Made by a program: the position numbers and the translations under genes. From the NCBI RefSeq assembly GCF_003261575.2, contig NZ_CP036175.1, positions 2,666,001 to 2,730,000 of the forward strand: DNA of 64,000 bases, read 5' to 3'. This DNA is from Klebsiella huaxiensis. Lineage in GTDB: Bacteria > Pseudomonadota > Gammaproteobacteria > Enterobacterales > Enterobacteriaceae. Shown here piece by piece: positions 33,353-42,216 of this stretch. The notes under the pieces were generated by a model. It made no database searches. It was not told the DNA's origin and worked only from the letters and a program-made list of their open reading frames with translations. How positions within the stretch are numbered: the first letter of the stretch is position 1; each line of letters starts with the position of its first letter.

Positions 33353-34248
33353 TACTGTGGGCCAATGGCGACGGTACAGGTGGTACCGGAAACCAGCGTG
33401 GTATCCGATGGTAAGCTGTCAAACTCAATGCGCACCGGGACGCGCTGGGCCAGGCGGACCCACGGAATATTTGGCTTAATGTCCGCAACCAGACCGCCTC
33501 CGCTTGCAACGCTTTGATCGACAATCGCACGACCGATACTACCTACGTGACCCTGTAACTTTTGTTTGCTGCTGTAGAGAATGATTTGTGCTCTATCGCC
33601 CGGACGGATATTGCGCAGCTTGGTTTCTTCAAAATAGCCGACCACGTAAAAAGAGTGACTATCAACGAGAGCAAAAACCGGATGACCCACGGAAGCGTAG
33701 TCGCCAACGCGAGTCGACAGGTTGGTCACCCAGCCATCTACCGGGGCTTTAATTTCAGTTTGTGCAAGTTGCCACTGAGCGTGATCAAGGCTGGCCTGCA
33801 CGACGTCAATCAGCGCTTTTGCGGCCTCAAGGTTAGTATTTGCGGTATTAAGGGCGGTATTGGCATTTTCCAGATCTTCCGCCGAGATAAAATTCTGCGA
33901 CAAATTACGCCGACGGTTGGCATCGCTCGCCGCTTTCTTCTGCTCAGCTTTGGCTTTCGCCACTTCTGCTTTTGCTTTGGCTAACTGTGCCTGGGCGTTG
34001 AGAACGGCAATTTTATAGGGCGTATCGTCAATTTTGAACAGGACATCCCCGGCTTTAACCAATTGGTTGTCGCGAACGTTTAGCTGCAGGATGCTACCGG
34101 AAACCTGTGGGGTGACTCCCACCTGTTCGGCGCGAACCTTTCCGTCGCGGGTCCAGGGGGATTGGGTGTAGTAATTCCAGACTAGCCAGGCGGCAATGAT
34201 GGCCAGCGCGACGACCAGTAAAGTGGATAGGTATTTTAATTTCTTCAT
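33352..34248 (-). CDS. ydhJ: HlyD-type membrane fusion protein YdhJ
   Basis: This 298-residue periplasmic adaptor has one N-terminal membrane anchor (residues ~7-27), then a lipoyl/barrel-sandwich split by a long alpha-hairpin (~90-160, Ala/Lys/Glu-rich heptads), then a beta-barrel. This is the layout of AaeA/EmrA. It bridges the YdhK pump to an outer-membrane channel. It starts eleven bases after the ydhI stop and overlaps ydhK by one base. Confidence 0.93.
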   Translation of the reverse strand: MKKLKYLSTLLVVALAIIAAWLVWNYYTQSPWTRDGKVRAEQVGVTPQVSGSILQLNVRDNQLVKAGDVLFKIDDTPYKIAVLNAQAQLAKAKAEVAKAKAEQKKAASDANRRRNLSQNFISAEDLENANTALNTANTNLEAAKALIDVVQASLDHAQWQLAQTEIKAPVDGWVTNLSTRVGDYASVGHPVFALVDSHSFYVVGYFEETKLRNIRPGDRAQIILYSSKQKLQGHVGSIGRAIVDQSVASGGGLVADIKPNIPWVRLAQRVPVRIEFDSLPSDTTLVSGTTCTVAIGPQ

Positions 34249-34258
34249 GGAATGAATA

Positions 34259-34495
34259 TTACCAGGCAGTCAGTAAAACCAGCGCCAGACAGACAGAGAG
34301 CGCAAACAGGGACAGGTCCATTAGCAGGGGATGCCAAATCTCACCTGCGTACATCCAGTCGCGAAGCTGACGGTGAATCATCAACCAGATAAAGAAGCCC
34401 AACAGGACAGCTTTAAAGATAGGGGGAAAGTAGACAGAAGCGCCAAATACCAGGTCCTGGAGCGACAATCCGGCAGTGTTGAGACTCAGTTTCAC
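34259..34495 (-). CDS. ydhI: DUF1656 small membrane protein YdhI
   Basis: The GTG at 34495 gives 78 residues like the E. coli protein; an in-frame TTG two codons upstream is possible. AAGGA lies nine bases before the GTG. Two transmembrane segments and the DUF1656 signature D-L-V-F-G-A-S-V-Y-F-P-P are present. It corresponds to AaeX, the first small gene of such efflux operons. The operon is divergent from slyA, with the SlyA palindrome between. Confidence 0.92.
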   Translation of the reverse strand: MKLSLNTAGLSLQDLVFGASVYFPPIFKAVLLGFFIWLMIHRQLRDWMYAGEIWHPLLMDLSLFALSVCLALVLLTAW

Positions 34496-34643
34496 AAGCA
34501 AAAATCCTTGCCGTTGCAGGAGAAATGTTCAGGTTATGCGATTATTCACATTGTAAATCATTGTCTTGATTTTAGTGAATCAGGTAATTCATTTGTTTTG
34601 ATAATTTAAATGCTGCACACTATTCTAAAATCAGTATAATAAC

Positions 34644-34655
34644 TTAGCAAGCTAA
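34644..34655. promoter_or_regulatory. SlyA autoregulatory palindrome
   Basis: TTAGCAAGCTAA is the known high-affinity SlyA site, seventeen bases before the slyA start codon and between slyA and the divergent ydhIJK. Confidence 0.85.
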
Positions 34656-34671
34656 TTATAAGGAGATGAAA

Positions 34672-35106
34672 TTGGAATCGCCACTTGGTTCTGATCTGGC
34701 ACGTTTGGTACGCGTTTGGCGCGCGCTAATCGACCATCGCCTGAAACCTCTGGAGTTAACGCAGACACACTGGGTCACTCTGCATAACATTCATCAGCTG
34801 CCGCCTGAACAGTCGCAGATTCAGCTGGCGAAAGCCATTGGTATCGAACAGCCATCGCTGGTCCGCACGCTTGACCAACTGGAGGAGAAAGGCCTTATTT
34901 CTCGCCAGACTTGCGCAAACGATCGGCGGGCAAAACGTATCAAGCTTACGGAAAAAGCCGAGCCGCTGATCAACGAAATGGAAGAGGTGATCGGCAAAAC
35001 GCGTGATGAAATTCTGGCAGGTGTTTCCGCACAAGAAGTGGAAACGTTGCTCAATTTGATTCGTAAACTTGAACACAATATCCTCGATCTCCAGGCAAAA
35101 GATTGA
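34672..35106 (+). CDS. slyA: MarR-family regulator SlyA
   Basis: AAGGAG directly abuts an in-frame ATG (34666), which leaves no spacing for a ribosome; the TTG two codons later (34672) has six bases of spacing and gives the 144-residue form used in E. coli. So TTG is preferred. The winged HTH covers ~45-95, with I-Q-L-A-K-A-I-G-I-E-Q-P-S-L-V-R-T-L and D-R-R-A-K-R-I-K-L-T for the wing. SlyA counters H-NS silencing and autoregulates. Confidence 0.95.
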   Translation: MESPLGSDLARLVRVWRALIDHRLKPLELTQTHWVTLHNIHQLPPEQSQIQLAKAIGIEQPSLVRTLDQLEEKGLISRQTCANDRRAKRIKLTEKAEPLINEMEEVIGKTRDEILAGVSAQEVETLLNLIRKLEHNILDLQAKD

Positions 35107-35112
35107 CCTTGT

Positions 35113-35145
35113 GAGGCCTTGAGTAGTTTCAAGGCCTCCTTTTTA
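35113..35145 (+). terminator. Rho-independent terminator of slyA
   Basis: A perfect ten-base stem GAGGCCTTGA / TCAAGGCCTC (35113-35122 / 35129-35138), six-base loop, then CTTTTTATT. Confidence 0.9.
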
Positions 35146-35151
35146 TTCATA

Positions 35152-36504
35152 TTATTCATGCCAAACGATAACGCGATTGCGGCCGTTATTTTTGGCTTCA
35201 TACATCGCTTCATCTGCGCGTCGAACGCACTCCTCTGCTGAAATGTCAGTGTTCTGCGTGGTGAAAACCCCCATACTGATGGTCATTCTTTCCGGTAGCT
35301 CAGCTCGTTCTTCACTGATGGTCAGGCGGATGCGTTCAGCAATGGCCAGCGCCTCTTTGACACCTGTATTCACCAGGAGTAAAGCAAACTCCTCGCCGCC
35401 GATACGTGCGGCTGCGTCGTGCTGCCGTACGCTGTTTTGCAGAACGCTGGCTGCAAACTGAATCACCTTATCCCCCTGTAAGTGCCCGTAGTTATCGTTG
35501 ATGCGCTTGAAATGGTCGAGATCGCTAACAATGACCGATAGCGGCTGCGAAGCAGAGACCTTCGGTAGTAACCCGTTAAGAGTGTCGTAAAAATAGCTGC
35601 GGTTATACAGCCGAGTCAGAGGGTCGCGAATGGAGTTTTGGTAGGAGCGGATATACTTGTTATTTGATTCGCGATAGAGCATAAAAACATCGCCGAGCAG
35701 CACTAAAATCAGAAACAGGGTGCTTAGCGTTTCAAAGAAGCGAGCCTGATTCCAGGTGTGATTGATATCGTGAACTGTGGAGAGCAGAACGAACAGTGTA
35801 AATATATAGGTAGTGCAAAAAAAAGCGCCGCTGTACCAGAATATATTACGAAGTCGAGTCTGCCCAACAAGTAAAGTCAGCGTTAATGACCATATAATAA
35901 TTAATACCCAGCCAATTCGGCTATGCCAAAGCGGTGTAAAGGTGAAGGTCAAGTTATCAATGAACTCTATGTTTAACCACGGCGAGTGGCTAGAGTGAAT
36001 CCATGATAATGCTAATATAATACTGATAAATATGACACAGCTGCTGAGTACTGCAGCGTGCGTTTTCCATGAATTAATCGTTCTGTGACGGATACGATAT
36101 AAAATAATCGACGTCATAAATAGCACTGCCATCATGATGTTGCGAAAAAAATAAAAAATCAGCGCATCATTTTGATTGACGACGCGACCCTGACCGCACA
36201 TCAGCCAGTCAGGATAGCTACTGATCGTACCCAGCATCAGCAAGGCCGAACAGGCAAAAGCGAAAGCGATCGGGGCCAGGTACAGCCTTTTTTTGTCACA
36301 GAGATATTTCATCGCCATAAAACAGGCGACGGTAATATGAAAACTCATCAATGAAATAGTCAATACCGGGAAAAGCATCGACGATGTTGTAGATATATGA
36401 TGAATTAATGAACCGGCAAGGAAATTAATCGTAATAATAGAAAGGCCGCAAACAGCTACGTAAAGACATATCCGGTGAGATAATTTTTTCAAGTCAACAA
36501 GCAT
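35152..36504 (-). CDS. Membrane-bound diguanylate cyclase (GGDEF)
   Basis: The ATG at 36504 is preferred: AGGG sits nine bases before it, whereas it abuts the ATG at 36513. About eight hydrophobic segments (MASE-like sensor, first ~290 residues) precede a GGDEF domain. The active-site loop is G-G-E-E-F (~369-373 of 450), and an inhibitory site R-Q-H-D lies five residues before it, so the enzyme should be active and feedback-inhibited. It makes cyclic di-GMP. No such gene sits between slyA and slyB in E. coli. The N-terminal half and upstream DNA are AT-rich compared with neighbours, suggesting acquisition. The sensed signal is unknown. Confidence 0.88.
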   Translation of the reverse strand: MLVDLKKLSHRICLYVAVCGLSIITINFLAGSLIHHISTTSSMLFPVLTISLMSFHITVACFMAMKYLCDKKRLYLAPIAFAFACSALLMLGTISSYPDWLMCGQGRVVNQNDALIFYFFRNIMMAVLFMTSIILYRIRHRTINSWKTHAAVLSSCVIFISIILALSWIHSSHSPWLNIEFIDNLTFTFTPLWHSRIGWVLIIIWSLTLTLLVGQTRLRNIFWYSGAFFCTTYIFTLFVLLSTVHDINHTWNQARFFETLSTLFLILVLLGDVFMLYRESNNKYIRSYQNSIRDPLTRLYNRSYFYDTLNGLLPKVSASQPLSVIVSDLDHFKRINDNYGHLQGDKVIQFAASVLQNSVRQHDAAARIGGEEFALLLVNTGVKEALAIAERIRLTISEERAELPERMTISMGVFTTQNTDISAEECVRRADEAMYEAKNNGRNRVIVWHE

Positions 36505-36736
36505 AGTCAGCATCCCTAAGTAAAAGGGCGAAAGTAAAACGACGCAATTGTCGTAAATTGTGTAGTAAATACAGGCTGAGCGTACTTGATAATGATGTTT
36601 GAATTATTGAGCAGGCGCAAACAGTCGAAGGGGAACAGGAATAAAAATTTAAATATATTCTCTTTATTTATATATTTAGGTAAATAATACTTTATTTGTA
36701 TAAATATGCGGCCCGTGAGGACCGCATAAGCATGTT

Positions 36737-37204
36737 TTAGCGTGGGGAAACGGTAACCTGGCTACCGCTGCCGGCAATCGCTACGCGCTGGCCGACGGAG
36801 AATGGCGTGCTGCCTTGTTTCTGCACTACCATGATGGTATTGCCATCATCTTTGCGGATTTCCAGCTCAACGCCCTGGGTTTTGTTCATCGCACCCTGTA
36901 CACCCTGACCCGCTACGCCACCGGCGACTGCGCCTGCTGCCGTTGCCAGTGAACGACCGGTACCGCCACCGATGGTGTTACCAAGGAAGCCGCCGAGAAC
37001 TGCACCACCAATAGCACCAATCGCATTGTTCTCGTCACCGCCCTGAATCTGGACTGCACGGGTATGCACAATGGTGCCGTAGGTCACGCTTTGGACCTGT
37101 TTGGCTTCAGATGCGGAGTAAACGTCACCAGACAGGCCGCTGCTGCTGACACAACCTGCGAGTGTAAAACCAATCATCGAGACAGCCAAAACACGTAAAA
37201 TCAT
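36737..37204 (-). CDS. slyB: Outer-membrane lipoprotein SlyB
   Basis: This 155-residue protein (E. coli 155) has a lipobox L-A-G-C at Cys18 after a short signal peptide. The glycine-zipper segment G-A-I-G-G-A-V-L-G-G-F-L-G-N (~62-75) marks the Rick_17kDa family. SlyB supports outer-membrane stability and belongs to the PhoPQ regulon; a matching PhoP promoter is upstream. Confidence 0.96.
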   Translation of the reverse strand: MILRVLAVSMIGFTLAGCVSSSGLSGDVYSASEAKQVQSVTYGTIVHTRAVQIQGGDENNAIGAIGGAVLGGFLGNTIGGGTGRSLATAAGAVAGGVAGQGVQGAMNKTQGVELEIRKDDGNTIMVVQKQGSTPFSVGQRVAIAGSGSQVTVSPR

Positions 37205-37311
37205 TTATGAATCTCCTGTTCACCAAGAAGCGTTCTATTGAACTTCCTTGTAGCCAATTATATGGCATTTAAGCGTCTGCTGGCATAGCAGATGCGTGGA
37301 CTATACAAAAA

Positions 37312-37346
37312 ATAATAATCAGAGTCGTCTCAACCTAAACTAAACA
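37312..37346 (-). promoter_or_regulatory. PhoP-type promoter of slyB
   Basis: The minus strand shows TGTTTA (37346-37341), five bases, GGTTGA (37335-37330), then twelve bases and -10 TATTAT (37317-37312). Two G/TGTTTA-type repeats with a 12-base gap to the -10 is the class I PhoP promoter design. The start of transcription would be ~100 bases before slyB. Confidence 0.75.
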
Positions 37347-37472
37347 TAAGTTCTTTACGCTAAGAACAATCGCACTGCTTGTATTGTTAAAAAATATTAT
37401 AGCAGCATAGCATTGACCACCCGTTTATGGTGGAGTGTGGATATACGAGAGTCATGGAATGAAGGAAAGCGT

Positions 37473-38597
37473 ATGAAATCAGGTCGCTTTATCGGCGTAA
37501 TGTCCGGGACCAGTCTTGATGGTGTTGATGTTGTTCTCGCAGCAATTAATGAAAACCTGGTCGCTCAGCAGGCCTGCCTGACGTATCCCATCCCCATTGC
37601 TATTAAAGAAGAGATTCTGGCTATCTGTCAGGGACAGCAGTTGACGCTGTCGCAATTGGGTCGGCTTGATACGCGCCTCGGGCGGCTGTTTGCCGATGCG
37701 GTTCTGGCGCTGATGCGTCAGGAGAATTTGCAGGCATCGGAAATCATCGCCATTGGCTGTCACGGTCAGACGGTGTGGCATGAGCCTACAGGTGATGCGC
37801 CGCATACCATGCAAATTGGCGACAACAACCAGATTGCCGCACACACCGGGGTGACGGTGGTAGGGGATTTTCGCCGCCGCGATATGGCGCTTGGCGGGCA
37901 GGGCGCACCTTTGGTTCCGGCATTCCACCATGCGCTGCTGGCACACCCGGTAGAGCGGCGTATGATTCTCAACATTGGCGGCATTGCCAACCTCTCTTTG
38001 CTGGTGCCTGGGCAGCCGGTACGCGGCTACGATACCGGCCCTGGCAATATGCTCATGGATGCCTGGATTTGGCGTCAGTGTGGCAAGCCCTATGATAAAG
38101 ACGCGCAATGGGCCAGTGAGGGTAGAACTTTGCTGCCGCTGCTGCAGGACATGTTAAGCGATCCGTGGTTTGCGCTGCCCGCGCCGAAGAGTACCGGACG
38201 TGAATACTTTAACTACGGCTGGCTGGCGCAGCATTTAGCGCGGTATCCGGGACTGCGTGCTCAGGATGTGCAGACTACGCTGACGGAACTGACTGCCGTG
38301 AGCATCAGTGAGCAGGTGCTGCTCAGCGGCGGTTGTGAGCGTCTGTTGGTATGCGGTGGCGGTGCGCGTAACCCGCTGTTGATGGCGCGTCTGGCGGCGC
38401 TGCTGCCGGGAACTGAAGTGTCGACCACCGATGAGGCGGGGATCAGCGGTGATGATATGGAGGCATTAGCTTTCGCGTGGCTGGCATGGCGCACCCTCGC
38501 CGGATTACCGGGAAACCTGCCTTCTGTCACCGGTGCTTCGCAAGCCTCTGTGCTGGGCGCTATTTTTCCGGCAAATCCACCGCAGAATCGGAGTTAA
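37473..38597 (+). CDS. anmK: Anhydro-N-acetylmuramic acid kinase
   Basis: The ATG at 37473 (MKSGRFIGVM) follows GAAGGAAAGC; an earlier in-frame ATG adds 20 unrelated residues. The 374-residue protein (E. coli 369) has G-T-S-L-D-G-V-D (ATP/catalytic), the G-H-D/Q-type and G-G-I-A-N-L loops and C-terminal C-G-G-G-A. It phosphorylates and hydrolyses anhydro-MurNAc to MurNAc-6-P in murein recycling. Confidence 0.96.
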   Translation: MKSGRFIGVMSGTSLDGVDVVLAAINENLVAQQACLTYPIPIAIKEEILAICQGQQLTLSQLGRLDTRLGRLFADAVLALMRQENLQASEIIAIGCHGQTVWHEPTGDAPHTMQIGDNNQIAAHTGVTVVGDFRRRDMALGGQGAPLVPAFHHALLAHPVERRMILNIGGIANLSLLVPGQPVRGYDTGPGNMLMDAWIWRQCGKPYDKDAQWASEGRTLLPLLQDMLSDPWFALPAPKSTGREYFNYGWLAQHLARYPGLRAQDVQTTLTELTAVSISEQVLLSGGCERLLVCGGGARNPLLMARLAALLPGTEVSTTDEAGISGDDMEALAFAWLAWRTLAGLPGNLPSVTGASQASVLGAIFPANPPQNRS

Positions 38598-38689
38598 CTG
38601 AAATCACCCGCCGGTATTTATTTGTAAACTGGATATCGTTGAAGGAGGGCGTAATGCTCTCCTGGACCGGGAAAGTCGAAGGCGAACTG

Positions 38690-39013
38690 ATGAAAAAAAT
38701 TCTTATCCTTGCTGTACCTTTTATGCTCGCGGGCTGTAGCTACTACAACCAGTTTGTCGAGCGGATGAATACGGACACGCTGGAGTATCAGTGTGACCAG
38801 AAGCCGTTGACCGTCCATTTGAATAACACCCGCCAGCAGGTCAGCTTTATTTACGATAACCAGCAGCTGAATTTGCCGCAGGGGTTATCTGCATCCGGCG
38901 CTCGCTATACCGATGGCGTTTACGTTTTCTGGTCTAAAGGCGATAGCGCAACCGTCTATAAACGCGACAGCGTTGTGCTGGAAAACTGCCAGCTACAGGC
39001 CGCCAAACGTTGA
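38690..39013 (+). CDS. mliC: Lysozyme inhibitor lipoprotein MliC
   Basis: The ATG at 38690 gives a normal 15-residue lipoprotein signal ending L-A-G-C (Cys16), 107 residues in all. A second in-frame ATG at 38654 has a stronger AAGGAGG but adds an acidic N-terminus, unlike E. coli. The conserved S-A-S-G-A-R-Y and Y-V-F-W-S-K-G loops of the MliC/PliC family block the lysozyme active site. It is outer-membrane anchored. Confidence 0.92.
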   Translation: MKKILILAVPFMLAGCSYYNQFVERMNTDTLEYQCDQKPLTVHLNNTRQQVSFIYDNQQLNLPQGLSASGARYTDGVYVFWSKGDSATVYKRDSVVLENCQLQAAKR

Positions 39014-39070
39014 GATTTCAGTCCTGGGGGCGCACAATGACGCCACCCTTTGACTACTTTCTCAATTGCC

Positions 39071-39727
39071 ATGTCTGATAACGACGAATTGCAGCAAATC
39101 GCGCATCTGCGCCGTGAGTATACCCGTGGTGGCCTGCGTCGCCACGACCTTCCCGCCGAACCTTTGGCGCTATTTGAACGTTGGTTGCGTCAGGCTTGTG
39201 ACGCGAAACTTGCCGATCCTACGGCAATGGTTGTCGCGACTGTTGATGAAAACTCGCAGCCTTACCAGCGCATCGTTTTGCTAAAGCATTATGATGAACG
39301 AGGTCTGGTGTTCTACACCAACCTTGGCAGCCGCAAAGCGCACCAGATTGAAAAAAATCCCCGTATCAGCCTGCTTTTTCCATGGCACATGCTGGAGCGC
39401 CAGGTGATGGTTATTGGCAAAGCGGAGCGTCTCTCGACGCTGGAAGTGGTGAAGTATTTCCACAGCCGGCCACGCGATAGCCAGATTGGTGCCTGGGTGT
39501 CACAGCAATCTAGCCGCATTTCAGCTCGCGGTATCCTCGAGAGCAAATTCCTTGAACTGAAGCAAAAGTTCCAGCAGGGCGAAGTGCCGTTGCCGAGCTT
39601 CTGGGGCGGATTCCGCGTCAGCATTGAGCAGATGGAGTTCTGGCAGGGCGGAGAACATCGCCTGCACGACCGTTTTCTCTACCAACGACAAAACAGTAGC
39701 TGGCAAATCGACCGACTGGCACCATAA
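39071..39727 (+). CDS. pdxH: Pyridoxine 5-phosphate oxidase
   Basis: The start at 39071 (MSDNDELQQI) gives 218 residues, the E. coli size. FMN-binding and PLP-contact segments include R-I-V-L-L-K, F-Y-T-N, S-R-K, W-V-S-Q-Q-S and the C-terminal R-L-H-D-R. It oxidises PNP and PMP to pyridoxal phosphate. It is followed by an ERIC-like remnant and then tyrS and pdxY, keeping the vitamin B6 cluster. Confidence 0.97.
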   Translation: MSDNDELQQIAHLRREYTRGGLRRHDLPAEPLALFERWLRQACDAKLADPTAMVVATVDENSQPYQRIVLLKHYDERGLVFYTNLGSRKAHQIEKNPRISLLFPWHMLERQVMVIGKAERLSTLEVVKYFHSRPRDSQIGAWVSQQSSRISARGILESKFLELKQKFQQGEVPLPSFWGGFRVSIEQMEFWQGGEHRLHDRFLYQRQNSSWQIDRLAP

Positions 39728-39781
39728 AGGACGCAAAATGTTGTGTTAAGCGCTGGTGCTACGTGGCATGGCGCTTTATTC

Positions 39782-39906
39782 TATACGCTTCATTTTTCAA
39801 GCTGCATCCTTATTTAGCTGCGCCAGCCCACCCCAGCCACTGATCTCAGTAGCCTTCGGGGCTTCATATGGCTGCCGCCGCAATGCAGCTAGAACAATTT
39901 TGCATA
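39782..39906. repeat. Decayed ERIC-like element between pdxH and tyrS
   Basis: The left end TATACGCTTCATTTTTCAAG and inner CACCCCAGCCACTGATCTCA resemble ERIC; the right end is degenerate. The length, about 125, fits an old copy. Confidence 0.45.
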
Positions 39907-39977
39907 GATGTTTTTTTCGCGTCTGGCGAAAAGTCGTGTACCGGCAGAGGTGCAGTCGTTTATAGATGGAGAATTTG

Positions 39978-41252
39978 ATGGCAAGCAGTAACTTGATTAA
40001 ACAATTGCAAGAGCGGGGGCTGGTAGCCCAGGTGACGGACGAGGAAGCGTTAGCAGAGCGACTGGCGCAAGGCCCGATCGCGCTCTATTGCGGCTTCGAC
40101 CCTACCGCCGACAGCTTGCACTTGGGGCATCTTGTTCCATTGTTATGCCTGAAACGCTTTCAGCAGGCAGGCCACAAGCCTGTTGCGCTGGTTGGTGGCG
40201 CAACGGGCCTGATTGGCGACCCGAGCTTTAAAGCCGCCGAGCGTAAACTGAACACCGCAGACACCGTGCAGGAGTGGGTCGATAAAATCCGCAAACAGGT
40301 CGCGCCTTTCCTCGATTTTGATTGTGGCGATAACTCCGCCATTGCCGCGAATAACTACGACTGGTTTGGCGGCATGAACGTGCTGACTTTCCTGCGTGAT
40401 ATCGGCAAGCACTTCTCTGTTAATCAGATGATCAACAAAGAAGCGGTCAAGCAGCGTTTGAACCGTGACGATCAGGGTATCTCTTTTACCGAGTTCTCTT
40501 ACAACCTGCTGCAGGGTTATGATTTTGCCTGCCTGAACGAACTGCACGGCGTGGCGCTGCAGATCGGCGGTTCCGACCAGTGGGGTAACATTACCTCTGG
40601 TATCGACCTGACCCGCCGTCTGCACCAGAACCAGGTATTCGGTCTGACCGTTCCGCTGATCACCAAAGCTGACGGCACTAAATTCGGTAAAACCGAAGGC
40701 GGCGCAGTATGGCTGGATCCGAAGAAAACCAGTCCGTACAAGTTCTACCAGTTCTGGATCAACACTGCGGATGCAGACGTTTATCGCTTCCTGAAGTTCT
40801 TTACCTTTATGGACATTGCCGAGATCAATGCCCTTGAAGAAGAAGACAAAAATAGCGGTAAAGCGCCTCGTGCCCAGTATGTGCTGGCAGAGCTTGTCAC
40901 GCGTTTGGTTCACGGTGAAGAAGGTCTGGTGGCGGCAAAACGCATCACCGAAAGCCTGTTCAACGGTAATTTGAGTGACCTGAGCGAAGCTGATTTCGAA
41001 CAGCTGGCGCAGGATGGCGTGCCGATGATCGAAATGGAAAAAGGTGCCGACCTGATGCAGGCGCTGGTGGATTCTGACCTGCAGCCGTCTCGTGGTCAGG
41101 CACGTAAAACCATCGCCTCTAATGCAGTGACCATCAACGGTGAAAAACAGTCTGACCCGGAATATTTCTTCCAGGACAGTGATATTTTGTTTGGTCGCTA
41201 CACATTACTGCGCCGCGGTAAGAAAAATTACTGTCTGGTCTGCTGGAAGTAA
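39978..41252 (+). CDS. tyrS: Tyrosyl-tRNA synthetase
   Basis: The ATG at 39978 (MASSNLIKQL) follows GGAGAA and gives 424 residues as in E. coli. Class I signature: H-L-G-H at ~48-51 and K-F-G-K-T as the KMSKS loop. The C-terminal S4-like RNA-binding domain begins at ~350. An in-frame ATG four codons upstream is not needed. Confidence 0.97.
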   Translation: MASSNLIKQLQERGLVAQVTDEEALAERLAQGPIALYCGFDPTADSLHLGHLVPLLCLKRFQQAGHKPVALVGGATGLIGDPSFKAAERKLNTADTVQEWVDKIRKQVAPFLDFDCGDNSAIAANNYDWFGGMNVLTFLRDIGKHFSVNQMINKEAVKQRLNRDDQGISFTEFSYNLLQGYDFACLNELHGVALQIGGSDQWGNITSGIDLTRRLHQNQVFGLTVPLITKADGTKFGKTEGGAVWLDPKKTSPYKFYQFWINTADADVYRFLKFFTFMDIAEINALEEEDKNSGKAPRAQYVLAELVTRLVHGEEGLVAAKRITESLFNGNLSDLSEADFEQLAQDGVPMIEMEKGADLMQALVDSDLQPSRGQARKTIASNAVTINGEKQSDPEYFFQDSDILFGRYTLLRRGKKNYCLVCWK

Positions 41253-41265
41253 TTGCGTAAAGGCA

Positions 41266-41296
41266 GGGGCGTGGGAAACCACGCCCCTTATTTTTT
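41266..41296 (+). terminator. Terminator-like hairpin between tyrS and pdxY
   Basis: A perfect nine-base stem GGGGCGTGG / CCACGCCCC with a GAAA tetraloop, then TTATTTTTT. pdxY starts 18 bases after the T run, so it may be an attenuator. Confidence 0.88.
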
Positions 41297-41313
41297 GCTG
41301 TCAGGTAATCAAG

Positions 41314-42174
41314 ATGAAGAATATCCTCGCCATCCAGTCTCACGTTGTGTTTGGCCATGCGGGCAATAGCGCCGCTGAATTTCCGATGCGTCGTCTTGGC
41401 GTTAACGTCTGGCCGCTTAATACCGTCCAATTCTCCAACCATACTCAGTACGGAAAATGGACCGGATGCGTGATGCCGCCAGCGCACCTAACGGAAATTG
41501 TTCAGGGTATCGCTGATATTAACCAACTACAGCGCTGTGATGCTGTGCTGAGCGGTTATCTGGGGTCTGCCGAACAGGGCGAGCACATTCTCGGTATTGT
41601 GCGCCAGGTTAAAGCCGCCAATCCGGCAGCAAAGTATTTTTGCGACCCGGTCATGGGACATCCTGAAAAGGGGTGTATCGTAGCCCCTGGCGTAGCGGAG
41701 TTTCACGTGCGTTATGCACTACCGGCGAGCGATATTATCGCGCCAAACCTGGTTGAACTGGAGATCCTTTGCGGGCATCCAGTGGCTAACGTCAGCGAAG
41801 CGGTTGCTGCGGCGCGCGAGCTGATTGTTCAGGGGCCGGAAGTGGTGCTGGTCAAGCATCTCTCGCGTGCTGGTTTGAGCATGGACCGTTTTGAAATGCT
41901 GCTGGTCACTGCAGATGAAGCCTGGCACATCAGCCGTCCGTTGGTGGATTTTGGCATGCGCCAGCCGGTGGGCGTAGGCGATGTCACCAGCGGTTTGCTG
42001 CTGGTTAAACTGCTGCAAGGGGCTAATCTGCGCGATGCGCTGGAGCATGTTACCGCGGCAGTCTATGAAATCATGCTGGCGACAAAAAATATGCAGGAAT
42101 ATGAGCTTCAGGTGGTGGCGGCGCAGGATCGTATCGCTCAGCCGGAGCATTACTTTAGCGCCACGCAGCTTTAA
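41314..42174 (+). CDS. pdxY: Pyridoxal kinase PdxY
   Basis: The ATG at 41314 (MKNILAIQSH) gives 286 residues (E. coli 287). It is a ribokinase-fold enzyme with Q-S-H near the N-terminus, D-P-V-M-G-H, the N-L-V-E-L segment and the ATP/anion-hole G-V-G-D-V-T-S-G. It phosphorylates pyridoxal. It follows tyrS in the same direction after a terminator-like hairpin. Confidence 0.96.
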   Translation: MKNILAIQSHVVFGHAGNSAAEFPMRRLGVNVWPLNTVQFSNHTQYGKWTGCVMPPAHLTEIVQGIADINQLQRCDAVLSGYLGSAEQGEHILGIVRQVKAANPAAKYFCDPVMGHPEKGCIVAPGVAEFHVRYALPASDIIAPNLVELEILCGHPVANVSEAVAAARELIVQGPEVVLVKHLSRAGLSMDRFEMLLVTADEAWHISRPLVDFGMRQPVGVGDVTSGLLLVKLLQGANLRDALEHVTAAVYEIMLATKNMQEYELQVVAAQDRIAQPEHYFSATQL

Positions 42175-42184
42175 GCGTGAAGAG

Positions 42185-42208
42185 CTTGCCCGACGAGCGT
42201 CGGGCAAG
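42185..42208. terminator. Hairpin between convergent pdxY and gstA
   Basis: An 11-base perfect inverted repeat CTTGCCCGACG / CGTCGGGCAAG with two bases between (four-base loop in practice) lies between the stops of both genes. The T content after it is low. Confidence 0.75.
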
Positions 42209-42216
42209 TATTTGCC

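Noticed and set aside
40143..40913. 256-codon minus-strand ORF
   Set aside because: Antisense shadow of tyrS.
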